A stretch of 28,309 bases of DNA from Arenibacter sp963972175 (GTDB taxonomy: Bacteria > Bacteroidota > Bacteroidia > Flavobacteriales > Flavobacteriaceae): NCBI GenBank assembly GCA_963972175.1, contig CAXAVP010000022.1:1-28309 (forward strand). Direction: 5' to 3'. Below, one piece after another: positions 15,702 through 24,373 of this stretch. Position numbers and translations under genes: made by a program. The notes under the pieces are model-generated. The model was given only the letters and a program-made list of their open reading frames with translations. It was not told where the DNA came from and made no database searches. The first letter of the stretch is position 1. Every line of letters starts with the position of its first letter.

Positions 15702-17300
15702 ATGTTGAAAGTAAATAGTTTAAGTTATTTTGTTACAGTCCTTCTACTCATGTTGACTCTGATCGGATGTGATTTCTTGGAAAAGGAAAAAAAAACTTTA
15801 TCAACCTATAATGAAGATTTTTCTTCACCAGTCGAAAAACAAGTTTTATTGGACTCCACTCGTATAGGCCGTAGTACTATCATATCCAACTTGGATGTTC
15901 CATGGGAAATAACATGGGGTCCCGATAACTGGATATGGTTTACAGAGCAAGGCGGAAGAGTAAGCAAAGTAAATCCCAGAACCGGCGAAAAACAGTTGCT
16001 TGTGGAAATACACGATGTTTTCAGAAAAAGAACTACTGGGTTGTTGGGTATGACGGTGCATCCCAAATTTAATGACTTTCCTTATGTCTTTCTGAATTAT
16101 ACGCTTAAAATAAAAGATTCAATAATATCAAGATTGGAAAGGTACACCTATACTAATGGGGTTTTGGTTCAACCGAAGGTACTATTGGAAATACCTGGAA
16201 ATACGGGACATAATGGTTCTAGGCTAACGATAGCTCCGGACGGTAAGTTGATGTGGGCCACAGGAGATATAGGGCCCAGTACCGACAATGCCCAAAATCT
16301 AAAATCCTTGAATGGGAAAATATTGCGTTTAAACATTGATGGATCTATTCCGAAAGACAATCCATTTACAAGTAGTCCAATTTGGTCATGGGGCCAGAGG
16401 AATGTTCAAGGTTTGGTTTACGGTACTGGTGATAATTTGTATACCTCTGAACATGGAGATGCTACGGATGACGAAATTAATCTGATGCGTAAAGGAGGGA
16501 ACTACGGATGGCCAAATGTTGCAGGTTTTTGTGATTTGCCGGGAGAAGAAATCTTTTGCAAGGATTCAACAGTTGTCCTTCCTTTGAGGGCCTGGACGCC
16601 TACGATAGCTCCGGCAGGTATCGATTTTTATAATTCGGACATTATACCTGAATGGAAGAATGCACTACTTTTAACAACACTTAAAGAAAACGATTTAAGG
16701 GTTTTGAAACTTAACAAAGATGGAGATGCAATTCTATCCGAATCCATAATATTTGATAGAGAACTGGGAAGAATTAGGGATATATGTGTGTCACCAGCAG
16801 GGGATGTCTATTTGTCCACGAGTAACTGTGACTGGAATCCTAGCGACGGTTTTCCTATAGAACATGACGATCGTATCGTGAGAGTTTTTAAATTAGACGA
16901 CACTGACTATGAATGGGATGATAAGTTGCAGCAAGAAAAGACCAATTTGAAACAGGATGCAGCTAAAACAAAAACATCTAAGGGAGAAATTAGCTACCGA
17001 CAATATTGCGCTTCATGCCATAAACAGAACGGAGAAGGAGTCGAAGGTATATTCCCTTCTTTAAAGAATTCTAGCATAGTAACGGGGAGCAAAGATGAGT
17101 TGATTAAGTTGGCTCTGGGTGGAGTAACAACTAATATGAAGAAGGAACAAGGAAGTGGGTATGACCAAATAATGCCCGGTTTCCATTTTCTTTCAAATGA
17201 GGAAATAGCTAATGTGCTTAATTTTATACGAAAAAATTTCGGCAACGATCCTGGTTCAATTTCTGCCCAAGAAATCAATAATTTGAGAGAAAAGGAGTAG
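15702..17300 (+). CDS. Lipoprotein GSDH/PQQ-type sugar dehydrogenase fused to cytochrome c
   Basis: The protein has 532 residues from the ATG at 15702, chosen because a lipoprotein signal follows directly (LTLIGC, Cys23). A TTG at 15657 is less likely. Residues of about 60-400 form a six-bladed glucose/sorbosone-dehydrogenase propeller (LDVPWEITWGPD, NTGHNGSRL with His170, SEHGDATDDEINL, GGNYGWPN). The usual GHRN reads GQRN here (Gln232). Residues of about 425-515 form a cytochrome c domain with the heme motif CASCH (436-440) and a likely axial Met in IMPGF. The family oxidises aldoses with PQQ, and the fused heme would pass electrons to the respiratory chain. It sits outside the cytoplasmic membrane. 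It ends the plus-strand island and is convergent with traN. No PQQ-synthesis gene is visible. Confidence 0.9.
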   Translation: MLKVNSLSYFVTVLLLMLTLIGCDFLEKEKKTLSTYNEDFSSPVEKQVLLDSTRIGRSTIISNLDVPWEITWGPDNWIWFTEQGGRVSKVNPRTGEKQLLVEIHDVFRKRTTGLLGMTVHPKFNDFPYVFLNYTLKIKDSIISRLERYTYTNGVLVQPKVLLEIPGNTGHNGSRLTIAPDGKLMWATGDIGPSTDNAQNLKSLNGKILRLNIDGSIPKDNPFTSSPIWSWGQRNVQGLVYGTGDNLYTSEHGDATDDEINLMRKGGNYGWPNVAGFCDLPGEEIFCKDSTVVLPLRAWTPTIAPAGIDFYNSDIIPEWKNALLLTTLKENDLRVLKLNKDGDAILSESIIFDRELGRIRDICVSPAGDVYLSTSNCDWNPSDGFPIEHDDRIVRVFKLDDTDYEWDDKLQQEKTNLKQDAAKTKTSKGEISYRQYCASCHKQNGEGVEGIFPSLKNSSIVTGSKDELIKLALGGVTTNMKKEQGSGYDQIMPGFHFLSNEEIANVLNFIRKNFGNDPGSISAQEINNLREKE

Positions 17301-17355
17301 CAGGGGAATTAAGAGCTGTTTATATGTAATTTAGGATGGAAGAAATGGATTAATA

Positions 17356-18177
17356 TTACTTTTCTAATATGCCCTTTGAGTCCCTAGCTCCATTCAACTC
17401 CTCCAATTTGACCACAAGCCTTTCATTTTTACTTAAAGTAAATTTGGGGTACACATAAACAAATTGTATCTGCTGACCCTTAGGGACCATTTGAGGCATT
17501 TTAAATTTATAGACAGGTGATAGGGGCAGCTCTTGATAAGATGCCCGGCGTTTATTGTTCCCGTTGACCCTGTACAATTCCAAACTGTCGATTTCATAAT
17601 CAATTTGGGTAGGGTTGACGATTTCGAACATGACGTATACTTGCCCTCCGTGATAGCTGTTTTTTACTATGTGAACAGCAACTTTTTTCTTGCTTTTCAT
17701 GCGTTGGTACAGTCTGGGGCTTTGGAGCAATTCGGAACAATGTTGAACATATTCGGGCTTGACCAAAGAATCAATTTTCCTATTTCGAACAGGTTTTTCA
17801 GTTTTGGTCAAATTTGTGTAAGTATATGGTTTGTCTTCCCCTATGCTATTCTTCGGATTGATAATATAGTGGAGTTTTTCCAGTTGCCGCGAGTAGCGTA
17901 ATATGTATGAATAGACCTTACCGTTCGCGGTAATTACCAAGAGGTTGCTTTCCTCTCCCGGAGTGGCCTGTAGCAATCCGAAATATTGCTGCTTTTCGCG
18001 ATTATAGCTGAAAGCAAAATTGGGAGAGCCCGTTATTCCCTGTCGGATGGGATCGGGAAAAAACAGGGAAACGACCTTTTGTTCGTTGGCAAATATGGTA
18101 TCGACGGTCATGTTGTTCTGTGCATGCACAATTGCCATGACAAAGAGTATACTGAATAGGGCGGTCAATGATTTCAT
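17356..18177 (-). CDS. traN: Conjugative transposon protein TraN (DUF4138, VirB9-like)
   Basis: The protein has 273 residues with a signal peptide (TALFSILFVMAIVHAQ), so it is periplasmic or outer-membrane associated. The body fits the Bacteroidetes TraN/DUF4138 family: VYSYILRYSRQLEKLHYI, CSELLQSPRLYQRMKSKKK, a GGQVYVMFEIVNPTQIDYEI strand pair, and a PKFTLSKNERLVVKLEE ending. The family is thought to form the outer core of the T4SS with TraM, like VirB9 with VirB10. Its ATG overlaps the traM stop by 4 bases. It is the last gene of the minus-strand tra operon in this window; the usual traO, traP and traQ do not follow, because the cargo island begins after 55 bases. Confidence 0.9.
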   Translation of the reverse strand: MKSLTALFSILFVMAIVHAQNNMTVDTIFANEQKVVSLFFPDPIRQGITGSPNFAFSYNREKQQYFGLLQATPGEESNLLVITANGKVYSYILRYSRQLEKLHYIINPKNSIGEDKPYTYTNLTKTEKPVRNRKIDSLVKPEYVQHCSELLQSPRLYQRMKSKKKVAVHIVKNSYHGGQVYVMFEIVNPTQIDYEIDSLELYRVNGNNKRRASYQELPLSPVYKFKMPQMVPKGQQIQFVYVYPKFTLSKNERLVVKLEELNGARDSKGILEK

Positions 18178-19124
18178 TTGTTCTGTGTTTTTGATGTTCC
18201 TAGATCTGTCTTTAGAAGTAACCGGTAGTTGTTGGCCACCTTTACCTTTATGTTCCTATTGCGGCGTTGGAGTACCTTACTGATGCCCCTTATTTGTGGA
18301 ATGCCGGTAATATTGATGTCATTGGCCATATCTCCTGCCAACTCCTTGGATACTTCCCCTCGAAAGCTGTTCTCTACATAAATGCCCTCAAGTCCATCCT
18401 GCAGGTCAAACGCCTTCAGCTTAATGGGAATATGGTCTATATTGTTTATGTTGAGCACTGTCCTGTTGGGTTTGAAACTCACAATACCATAGATCAAGGT
18501 GTTTTTGGGAATGTTTATGGAGTCCAATCTTATGGATTGCAATAGGCGCATACGTAGTCGGTCATTGGCCCGTACCACTTGATCCCCGTCTATTTCAACA
18601 TGGATATTTCCAATATCCTCTATCAAGTCTTCAAGAATGCTCTGTGGAACCGAGGAAAAGAATAGCTGATGCTCCAGAGCCAATTCCTTGGATGATAGTG
18701 ATTCTTCCACATCAGGTTCTTTGGACGTCTTTGCTATCGGATTTTTTGGTTGTTCCTTGGGCACATAAGAGTTTTTCGGACTTTCAATACGATACTTTAT
18801 TCGCCCTTGTTTATATATACTGTCCACAATGCGCTGTTTTTCCTCCTGTGTTAAATCGGTATTGTTTTCATAGGCAGAATCCAGTACCCCGTCCCCGTAA
18901 ATATCGGGGGCAATGGAGGTGCGAACATCTTCGATCTTATCAACGGCTTCCAGCCTGGAACGGTATTCATTTCCTTGCTCCTCCAATTTTGGGATATCGG
19001 TCCGTTCCAATAGTTCTTTGTCCTCCTCTCCGTTGTCCAAAACCATCATCGCGTAGGCTATGATGAACAATGTAATGAGGAGCAATATTGAGCTGAATAC
19101 GATCTTGTTTTTTTCAATTCTCAC
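18174..19124 (-). CDS. traM: Conjugative transposon protein TraM (VirB10-like)
   Basis: The protein has 316 residues. One N-terminal membrane helix (about 10-29, FSSILLLITLFIIAYAMMVL) is followed by a long charged linker (about 30-160, with proline-rich KEQPKNPIAKTSKEP). A C-terminal beta-rich domain follows (residues 195-290, with VRANDRLRMRLLQSIRLDSI, NTLIYGIVSF and VENSFRGEVSKELAG). This is the build of Bacteroidetes TraM, a VirB10-like protein that spans from the inner membrane to the outer core. It is in a tight operon: 11 bases overlap with traK and 4 with traN. Confidence 0.92.
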   Translation of the reverse strand: MRIEKNKIVFSSILLLITLFIIAYAMMVLDNGEEDKELLERTDIPKLEEQGNEYRSRLEAVDKIEDVRTSIAPDIYGDGVLDSAYENNTDLTQEEKQRIVDSIYKQGRIKYRIESPKNSYVPKEQPKNPIAKTSKEPDVEESLSSKELALEHQLFFSSVPQSILEDLIEDIGNIHVEIDGDQVVRANDRLRMRLLQSIRLDSINIPKNTLIYGIVSFKPNRTVLNINNIDHIPIKLKAFDLQDGLEGIYVENSFRGEVSKELAGDMANDINITGIPQIRGISKVLQRRNRNIKVKVANNYRLLLKTDLGTSKTQNK

Positions 19125-19728
19125 GGTGCAATTTTTTTAGTGACTTTTCAAAATAGTTGGTGATCAAAAGCCCATGCGGGTTTTTGGGAAAGTTGCGGTC
19201 TACATGGATCAGTTCCCCAGTTGATACTAGTTCATAGGTGTCGGTTACCTTTCCCCTGTTGATTTCGAACAGGGTAACGGTGGTGAAGGTATAGGGCTTG
19301 GAGGTAAGTTCTATTTTGGATTCCACCTGGTTGACCTTTTGCAAGAGGGAATATTGCAATAGGCGGTTGTACACACCATCGGATTTCTTCTGGCGATATA
19401 GCTCGTCCACAGAACTGTCCCCCAACCACAGTGCTTTCTCCAAATTCTTTTTATAGTTGCTGGCGTCCATATCGTAGAAATAGGTATGGAACAGTTCCAA
19501 ATGTGATAATGCCTCTACGGCGAGGTTTTCTTCTTGGGAAACCAACCTTAAGGGTATGGCACTGCCATCCGTATTGATCATAAACGAGTTTTTTAGGGAA
19601 ACACTGTGCATTCTTAAAACCGATATTATGGCCACGATACAGGTCAATGTAGAGCTGATGACCAAGGACCAAACGATATAGCGATTCTGTTTGAGTATTT
19701 TGTAGATGTCTTTATAAGGTGTTTTCAT
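19114..19728 (-). CDS. traK: Conjugative transposon protein TraK (VirB8-like)
   Basis: The protein has 204 residues with one N-terminal membrane helix at about 17-38 (YIVWSLVISSTLTCIVAIIS). A periplasmic domain follows, rich in helices and then strands (EALSHLELFHTYFYDMDASN, LWLGDSSVDELYRQKKSDG, VNQVESKIELTS). This matches the Bacteroidetes TraK family, a VirB8-like inner-membrane scaffold of the T4SS. It lies 45 bases downstream of traJ and overlaps traM by 11 bases. The order J-K-(L)-M-N is normal, except that a separate traL was not found. Confidence 0.93.
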   Translation of the reverse strand: MKTPYKDIYKILKQNRYIVWSLVISSTLTCIVAIISVLRMHSVSLKNSFMINTDGSAIPLRLVSQEENLAVEALSHLELFHTYFYDMDASNYKKNLEKALWLGDSSVDELYRQKKSDGVYNRLLQYSLLQKVNQVESKIELTSKPYTFTTVTLFEINRGKVTDTYELVSTGELIHVDRNFPKNPHGLLITNYFEKSLKKLHREN

Positions 19729-19773
19729 AAGTCGAAATTTAAGTTTGAACCATTGTTTTTGATGAGATAATTC

Positions 19774-20616
19774 TCATGCTCCACTAAAGAGCCGTATCGT
19801 AAAGGAGATGGCCCTTCGGTACAATTTGAATTTTAAGAATACAATGAACCCTATAGACCCTAGTTGTACGATGGGGGCGTAAATACGACTTCCCCAATCG
19901 CTTCCGAATAGATCCGGCCAAAAATTGCTGTTCACCTCGGTGTACAGATTGTTGACAAAGACATTGACAAGGAAGAAGGCGGGAACCAACATATAGATGC
20001 CGGCATATAATTTAAAGTAGTTGTAGGCCAGTGCCCTAAACTTTTCAAACACGGCAAGGCTGATCACAAGTGGGAAAAAGGCCTGCATGATTCCCAGCAG
20101 AAAAAAACGCTCGGCCAGAAACAGCGGATAGATAAATAGGTCCATAAGCCAGAGGAACACCCCTAAGATAAATGCCAATATTTTTAGACCGTACAAAGGT
20201 GTTATCAAAGTTTCGTATAAAAGGGCCATGGCCTTTTTTGCAGCTTCTATCGGACCTACGTCCTGTTCCAAGTCTATGTCCTGAAGTTGCAAGGGAAGCA
20301 ATGCAGGGGCGGTGTCGCGATATTGGGCCTCAATGGCCACCAAAATAGCGTCGAAAACCCCCAACACCTGTGTGGAAAAAATGACCAGGATGACCACAGC
20401 AAAATTCTTGGCCAGTTCAGAGGGGGTCAGCCCCCATGTATACCCCTCATTATTTGCAATGCCCTCATTGTATTTTTTAAGTATGTTGATCAGGAAGAAC
20501 AGAATGGCCAGGGTCTTCATCCCGGTGATGGTGTATTGTGCAAAATCACTGTTCTTAATGGTTTGGAAGACCGTATCCACATATTCGAGCCCTATACTTA
20601 AAACTATTCCTGACAT
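19774..20616 (-). CDS. traJ: Conjugative transposon protein TraJ (VirB6/TrbL-like)
   Basis: The protein has 280 residues with about six hydrophobic helices (near 33-46, 71-94, 143-163, 171-190, 204-222 and 250-264). A soluble loop lies at about 98-135. It fits the Bacteroidetes TraJ family, the polytopic VirB6-like channel part of the T4SS inner membrane complex. The FFLLGIMQAFFPLVISLAVF segment and the following ALAYNYFKLYAGIYMLVPAF are typical. It is 3 bases downstream of traI and co-directional with traK. Confidence 0.92.
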   Translation of the reverse strand: MSGIVLSIGLEYVDTVFQTIKNSDFAQYTITGMKTLAILFFLINILKKYNEGIANNEGYTWGLTPSELAKNFAVVILVIFSTQVLGVFDAILVAIEAQYRDTAPALLPLQLQDIDLEQDVGPIEAAKKAMALLYETLITPLYGLKILAFILGVFLWLMDLFIYPLFLAERFFLLGIMQAFFPLVISLAVFEKFRALAYNYFKLYAGIYMLVPAFFLVNVFVNNLYTEVNSNFWPDLFGSDWGSRIYAPIVQLGSIGFIVFLKFKLYRRAISFTIRLFSGA

Positions 20617-20619
20617 GTT

Positions 20620-21201
20620 TCAATATTTTATTTCCCTGCTGTTGATAATATCCTGCATTTCCCTAAATGCGATTACCTCACGATATCGCCTGGTCTTGGC
20701 CTCGATCTCGACCACCATTTCAAGGGACTTCATTTCCTTTTCCTTTAACAGGACAGTGCGCTCGGCATCGGTCATCTTTAGATAGTCGTTGGAAAGGATC
20801 TGCTCAATAAAATCAAGGTCGCTCAGTGCATTTTCTATGATGGCATTAAAGGAGTTGGATACCCTTGAGACCTCCCCGGCCTTTATAAAGGGGGAGTTCA
20901 AGATTTCCCTCAGGTCCCTGTTCACGATATCGATCATACGGCGGTTGTTGTCCGCCATCTTCTTTACGGCCCTGAGCTGTTTTACCACATTGCTGACCTT
21001 CATGATATTCTCTTTCTGCTCCTTTAAGAATTCTACCGTCTTTAATAGCTCAGAAGTCTGTTTCGCAGATTCTATCAGGGATTTGGTCATGGAAATAAAA
21101 TTGGTGTTATCATAGACCGGCATCCCCTGGCAGGCAGCGCCTGCAGGCCTTAAAAGGACAAAGGCAAGCGCAATTCCCAGTATTCTGATTTTCTTTTTCA
21201 T
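20620..21201 (-). CDS. traI: Conjugative transposon protein TraI (DUF4141, VirB5-like)
   Basis: The protein has 193 residues, with an N-terminal signal (ILGIALAFVLLRPAGAACQG). A long helical, coiled-coil body follows (ESAKQTSELLKTVEFLKEQK, ENALSDLDFIEQILSNDYLK, VEIEAKTRRYREVIAFREMQ). This and its place between the TraG ATPase and TraJ fit the DUF4141/TraI family, likened to VirB5 minor pilus proteins. It overlaps traG by 4 bases. The name is from position and overall build; sequence signatures are weaker than for TraG. It is not the relaxase named TraI in enterobacteria. Confidence 0.82.
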   Translation of the reverse strand: MKKKIRILGIALAFVLLRPAGAACQGMPVYDNTNFISMTKSLIESAKQTSELLKTVEFLKEQKENIMKVSNVVKQLRAVKKMADNNRRMIDIVNRDLREILNSPFIKAGEVSRVSNSFNAIIENALSDLDFIEQILSNDYLKMTDAERTVLLKEKEMKSLEMVVEIEAKTRRYREVIAFREMQDIINSREIKY

Positions 21202-23612
21202 GATGTTACTTTTTTTAGTTCTATATACTCTTTAATAGCGGTCTCCATATTCTGGGTCTTTTTATACAGGGACATTATGGCCGCATTTTCTTCGCCATCT
21301 GTTAGATAGGCGGCATGGACTTCTGGGGGTACCTCGAGCCTAAAAATGTTGCTCTCCCTTCCTATTTTGATAAAAACCTCTGTATATTTTTTAGGGCCGG
21401 TAAGGTTGTTTCTGATCGATTTCAACTGATTGTGGTCATGGCTTGAAAGGTTGAGCCTACTTTTTAGTTCGGCATAGCCTTTTTCATTGTTGAGACTATA
21501 AATTATCTGGGTGTTTTCAAGGATACTGGCCGAGGTGGAACTGTTGGGCAGTTGGTTTATGGATTGGAGGATGATACCTATGGCCCCGTTCTGTTTTCGG
21601 ATGGCCTGATAGTAAAATTCAACACTTTCCAAGACGTTGTCGAATTTTAACTGTTTTGCAAATTCATCGAACAATATGATGCCCCTTTCTGCACGGTTCT
21701 TCCATATGGTAGCCTGTATGGCCGACTTGATCAGTTTCAACATCACGGAGAGAATTTCCTTGTTGTCCTTGATCTCGTCCAGTTCAAAAACGATCAGACG
21801 TTTGTCCTCAATATGAAAGGATTGGTCTTCGCTAACGTTGAACAAGAAACTATAGAGTCCATCCCCAACGAATTCGGACATAATGTGCAGGAAGGCAGGT
21901 ATGTTGAAATATTCGGACTGTATTTTAAGCTGGTCCAATAAATCCTTTTGGTTGGTCTCCATAAAGCGATAAAAGCTGTCCAGGGAATGGCCTTTATGCA
22001 CGAGTTTATAGTAGCATTGAAGGATTTTTTTAAGGGAGACCCGTTGTGCCTTACTCGCCTTGTTGCCTGTCCCCAGCAGTTCAAAAATGAACATGGCCAG
22101 GTCCTCCAGACGATCTGGGTCCATGTCCTTTTGACTTTCCACGAAAAAAGGGTTGATGCCCAGGTTCTTTCCACTTTCATATCTTAGAATGGTGAAGTGT
22201 TCGGGATAGAGCTTGGCAAATTTTGTATAGGAGCCTCCAAGATCGATGATGACCAGACGGACTCCCGCCTCGAAGTATTGCCTTAGGATATTATTGGCCA
22301 GAAATGATTTTCCTTCCCCGGTAGGGGCGAAAATGGCAAAGTTCCGTGCCTTGATACGCTTTTTTCCTTCGTCCCAAACATCCTTGATTATAGGAATGTT
22401 ATGGACGCGATCATTAAATAGGATCCCTGAAGGGTCCGATTTATAATTGGTATTGTTTATATACAGGCATAAGGCATGTTTTAGGTCGGTGACATAAAGG
22501 TCTTGATCTGAAAAATTGGAGGAGTGGCAGAAATAACTATTTAGAAGGTAATTCTTGCGTTCCTCGCCTTTAGGGTAATAAGGGGTAATGTCAAGTTCCT
22601 TGAATTCGCTCCTGATCTTTGATCCTATATTACCGAGGTTAGCCAATCCGTGATCCCAATAGATAATATTGAGTTGACCGCGGACAATTCGGGAACTTTC
22701 ATCTGTATTGATCTGGTCTAGGATCTGTTGGATCTTGGACAGCGAAACCTTGTTCTGGGAACCGAAATTGGAGCTTTTTTTCAGTTCCTCTATCCTTTTT
22801 TCCAGAAGCTTGCGCCACTTGTGTTTGTCGTCAAGATAGATAATATGGTTAACGATGTGGTTTTCATTAAGGGCAAGCCCTAAGTCATCTATAAACCCCT
22901 GATGAAAAGAGAAATCGTCCGAGGTGAATTTTTCATTGGGCCTACTGCTCTGGACGACTCCGCTAAAGCATAATTCGCTGTTTACGGCCAGGACATCAAA
23001 ATAATGCTCTCCTATGTTGACATTGGAACTTTCCAAAAGAATGTCGGTGTCAAAACCCTCGTTGAAACCATTGAGATAATTATCGCTGGTCTTTAGGATT
23101 TTATCGGGATCCATTGGGCTAAAACTCATTTTTATGCCATTGTTTATAATAGAAACCGAATCATTTACCGCTTCCACAAAGCTCTTTAATTGCGTGTCCA
23201 TATCTGAATGGATGCCAGCTGGAACATTCCGAAAAGGGTTCACATATTTTGGATTGTTCAGGGCTTTGTTGTTGCCCAATATGAAAAACAGAAAACACTC
23301 ATGCTCCATATACTCCCGACCTTTGAAATACTCATGTGTGGCCTTGGCCAAAAAGGAGGTATTGGGCAAATTTTTTGATGAGAAGCGTTTTTTTTGATAA
23401 ACATCTTGTTTGTGGACAACACAACCAATAGGCAAGGATTTAAGGGCCTGGAACCAAGTGTTGTGCAGGTCCTCAAAATCCTTTTCCGAGAGAGAGTGGA
23501 TTTCCGGAAGTTGTCCTTTATAGCATAGCACTACGTTGCCATTGTTGGCAAAGACCATATTGGACCGGATATTGAGGATGGGGTGTTGGGCAACGAGATT
23601 AATCTTTTTCAT
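21198..23612 (-). CDS. traG: Conjugation ATPase TraG (VirB4-like)
   Basis: The protein has 804 residues. The C-terminal ATPase half has Walker A APTGEGKS (429-436), Walker B GIILFDEF (Asp649, Glu650), and a later QSINQLPNS segment, as in VirB4/TrbE ATPases. The N-terminal half (about 1-400) is the VirB4-type region that docks to the membrane complex. This is the energy-supplying ATPase of the T4SS (TraG in the CTnDOT naming, unlike F-plasmid TraG). It overlaps traF upstream by 14 bases and traI downstream by 4, so it is in one transcript with them. The motifs are intact, so the secretion system may be functional. Confidence 0.96.
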   Translation of the reverse strand: MKKINLVAQHPILNIRSNMVFANNGNVVLCYKGQLPEIHSLSEKDFEDLHNTWFQALKSLPIGCVVHKQDVYQKKRFSSKNLPNTSFLAKATHEYFKGREYMEHECFLFFILGNNKALNNPKYVNPFRNVPAGIHSDMDTQLKSFVEAVNDSVSIINNGIKMSFSPMDPDKILKTSDNYLNGFNEGFDTDILLESSNVNIGEHYFDVLAVNSELCFSGVVQSSRPNEKFTSDDFSFHQGFIDDLGLALNENHIVNHIIYLDDKHKWRKLLEKRIEELKKSSNFGSQNKVSLSKIQQILDQINTDESSRIVRGQLNIIYWDHGLANLGNIGSKIRSEFKELDITPYYPKGEERKNYLLNSYFCHSSNFSDQDLYVTDLKHALCLYINNTNYKSDPSGILFNDRVHNIPIIKDVWDEGKKRIKARNFAIFAPTGEGKSFLANNILRQYFEAGVRLVIIDLGGSYTKFAKLYPEHFTILRYESGKNLGINPFFVESQKDMDPDRLEDLAMFIFELLGTGNKASKAQRVSLKKILQCYYKLVHKGHSLDSFYRFMETNQKDLLDQLKIQSEYFNIPAFLHIMSEFVGDGLYSFLFNVSEDQSFHIEDKRLIVFELDEIKDNKEILSVMLKLIKSAIQATIWKNRAERGIILFDEFAKQLKFDNVLESVEFYYQAIRKQNGAIGIILQSINQLPNSSTSASILENTQIIYSLNNEKGYAELKSRLNLSSHDHNQLKSIRNNLTGPKKYTEVFIKIGRESNIFRLEVPPEVHAAYLTDGEENAAIMSLYKKTQNMETAIKEYIELKKVTS

Positions 23613-23883
23613 AGTCTAACATGGTGGATTTTTTGTTGCTTATGTTTTTGGGATATATGCTCTTGAAAATGATGTGTAGCGGATTTTGGGAGACCCGTGT
23701 CAAGATCACATACACTGCGCTGTTAAAAGTGGACGCCATAATGATAACAAGCAGGTTAAAGGAAAAAATAATGACCATTAAGGAGGCTACGATACAGGTC
23801 ATTTGGAGGGCAAAAAAAGGGACGGACAGTCCAAATATCATGGCCTTTTTTCTGATATTCCTATAAACCTCGAATTTTTGCAT
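23599..23883 (-). CDS. traF: Conjugative transposon protein TraF (DUF4133, VirB3-like)
   Basis: The protein has 94 residues with a charged N-terminus (KFEVYRNIRKKAMIFGLSVP) and two membrane helices in tandem (about 16-55). A soluble tail follows. This is the DUF4133/TraF type, likened to VirB3, and it occurs between TraE and TraG in Bacteroidetes conjugative elements. Its start shares one base with the traE stop (TAATG), and its end overlaps traG by 14 bases. Confidence 0.9.
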   Translation of the reverse strand: MQKFEVYRNIRKKAMIFGLSVPFFALQMTCIVASLMVIIFSFNLLVIIMASTFNSAVYVILTRVSQNPLHIIFKSIYPKNISNKKSTMLDYEKD

Positions 23884-24170
23884 TATACCACAATTCCTAT
23901 TAGATAAGTAAAGATGCCCACTACCGCACCTGCAATAAGGACGAAGACCAGTACACGCGTGATTCCTTTTTTTAGATCGGAGTTCTCGCCAAAAAAATGG
24001 CCTGCATTGAACAGGAAGCCAATAAGAAAGATGACCCCTAGGATAATTGGAAAAATGGCCCTAATGGTGTCCGAAACATCGTTGACAGAATCTTCTATAC
24101 CCCCAATTTGGGCATTGACTGTAAGGGAGGTCAATAGGGCAATTGCAAATACTTTGATCGGTTTTTTCAT
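23883..24170 (-). CDS. traE: Conjugative transposon protein TraE (DUF4134, VirB2/pilin-like)
   Basis: The protein has 95 residues from the ATG at 24170, chosen because a clean signal peptide (KVFAIALLTSLTVNAQ) follows. An in-frame ATG at 24221 would add a non-signal 17-residue leader. The mature part has two membrane helices (IRAIFPIILGVIFLIGFLF and VLVFVLIAGAVVGIFTYLIG), as in DUF4134 proteins, the VirB2-like pilin subunit of Bacteroidetes T4SS. It is the first gene of the minus-strand tra operon here. Its promoter would lie in the 203-base spacer shared with the amidase gene. Confidence 0.9.
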   Translation of the reverse strand: MKKPIKVFAIALLTSLTVNAQIGGIEDSVNDVSDTIRAIFPIILGVIFLIGFLFNAGHFFGENSDLKKGITRVLVFVLIAGAVVGIFTYLIGIVV

Positions 24171-24276
24171 GATGTGATGTTTATGTGATGTTCCCTTTAT
24201 TCTTAGTTGTGATAGGGACATCGGGTTATTGGCTAAGGAATTTCCAAAGGATCTGGTAAAACGATGGGAATCATAT

Positions 24277-24306
24277 AAATTTTAACAGTCAAGAGCGTTA
24301 AAATTT
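24277..24306. promoter_or_regulatory. Inverted repeat in the traE/amidase divergent spacer
   Basis: AAATTTTAAC (24277-24286) and GTTAAAATTT (24297-24306) are perfect 10-base arms around a 10-base spacer. The centres are 20 bases apart, about two helix turns. This fits a dimeric repressor site that could control the tra operon and the amidase together. AT-rich DNA makes chance repeats more likely, so confidence is modest. Confidence 0.4.
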
Positions 24307-24373
24307 TATGTATTGAAGGTAAATACTCTAAAACCTTGAAAATTGTGTAACACGCAATTAAAAAGTCGGAATT

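Noticed and set aside
17301..17355. Terminator between the convergent dehydrogenase and traN genes
   Set aside because: Only a short TAATATTA palindrome is present, with no GC stem or T run, so I do not call a terminator.
20312..20785. Plus-strand open frame of 157 codons across traJ and traI
   Set aside because: It spans two well-supported minus-strand genes and matches no family I recognise.
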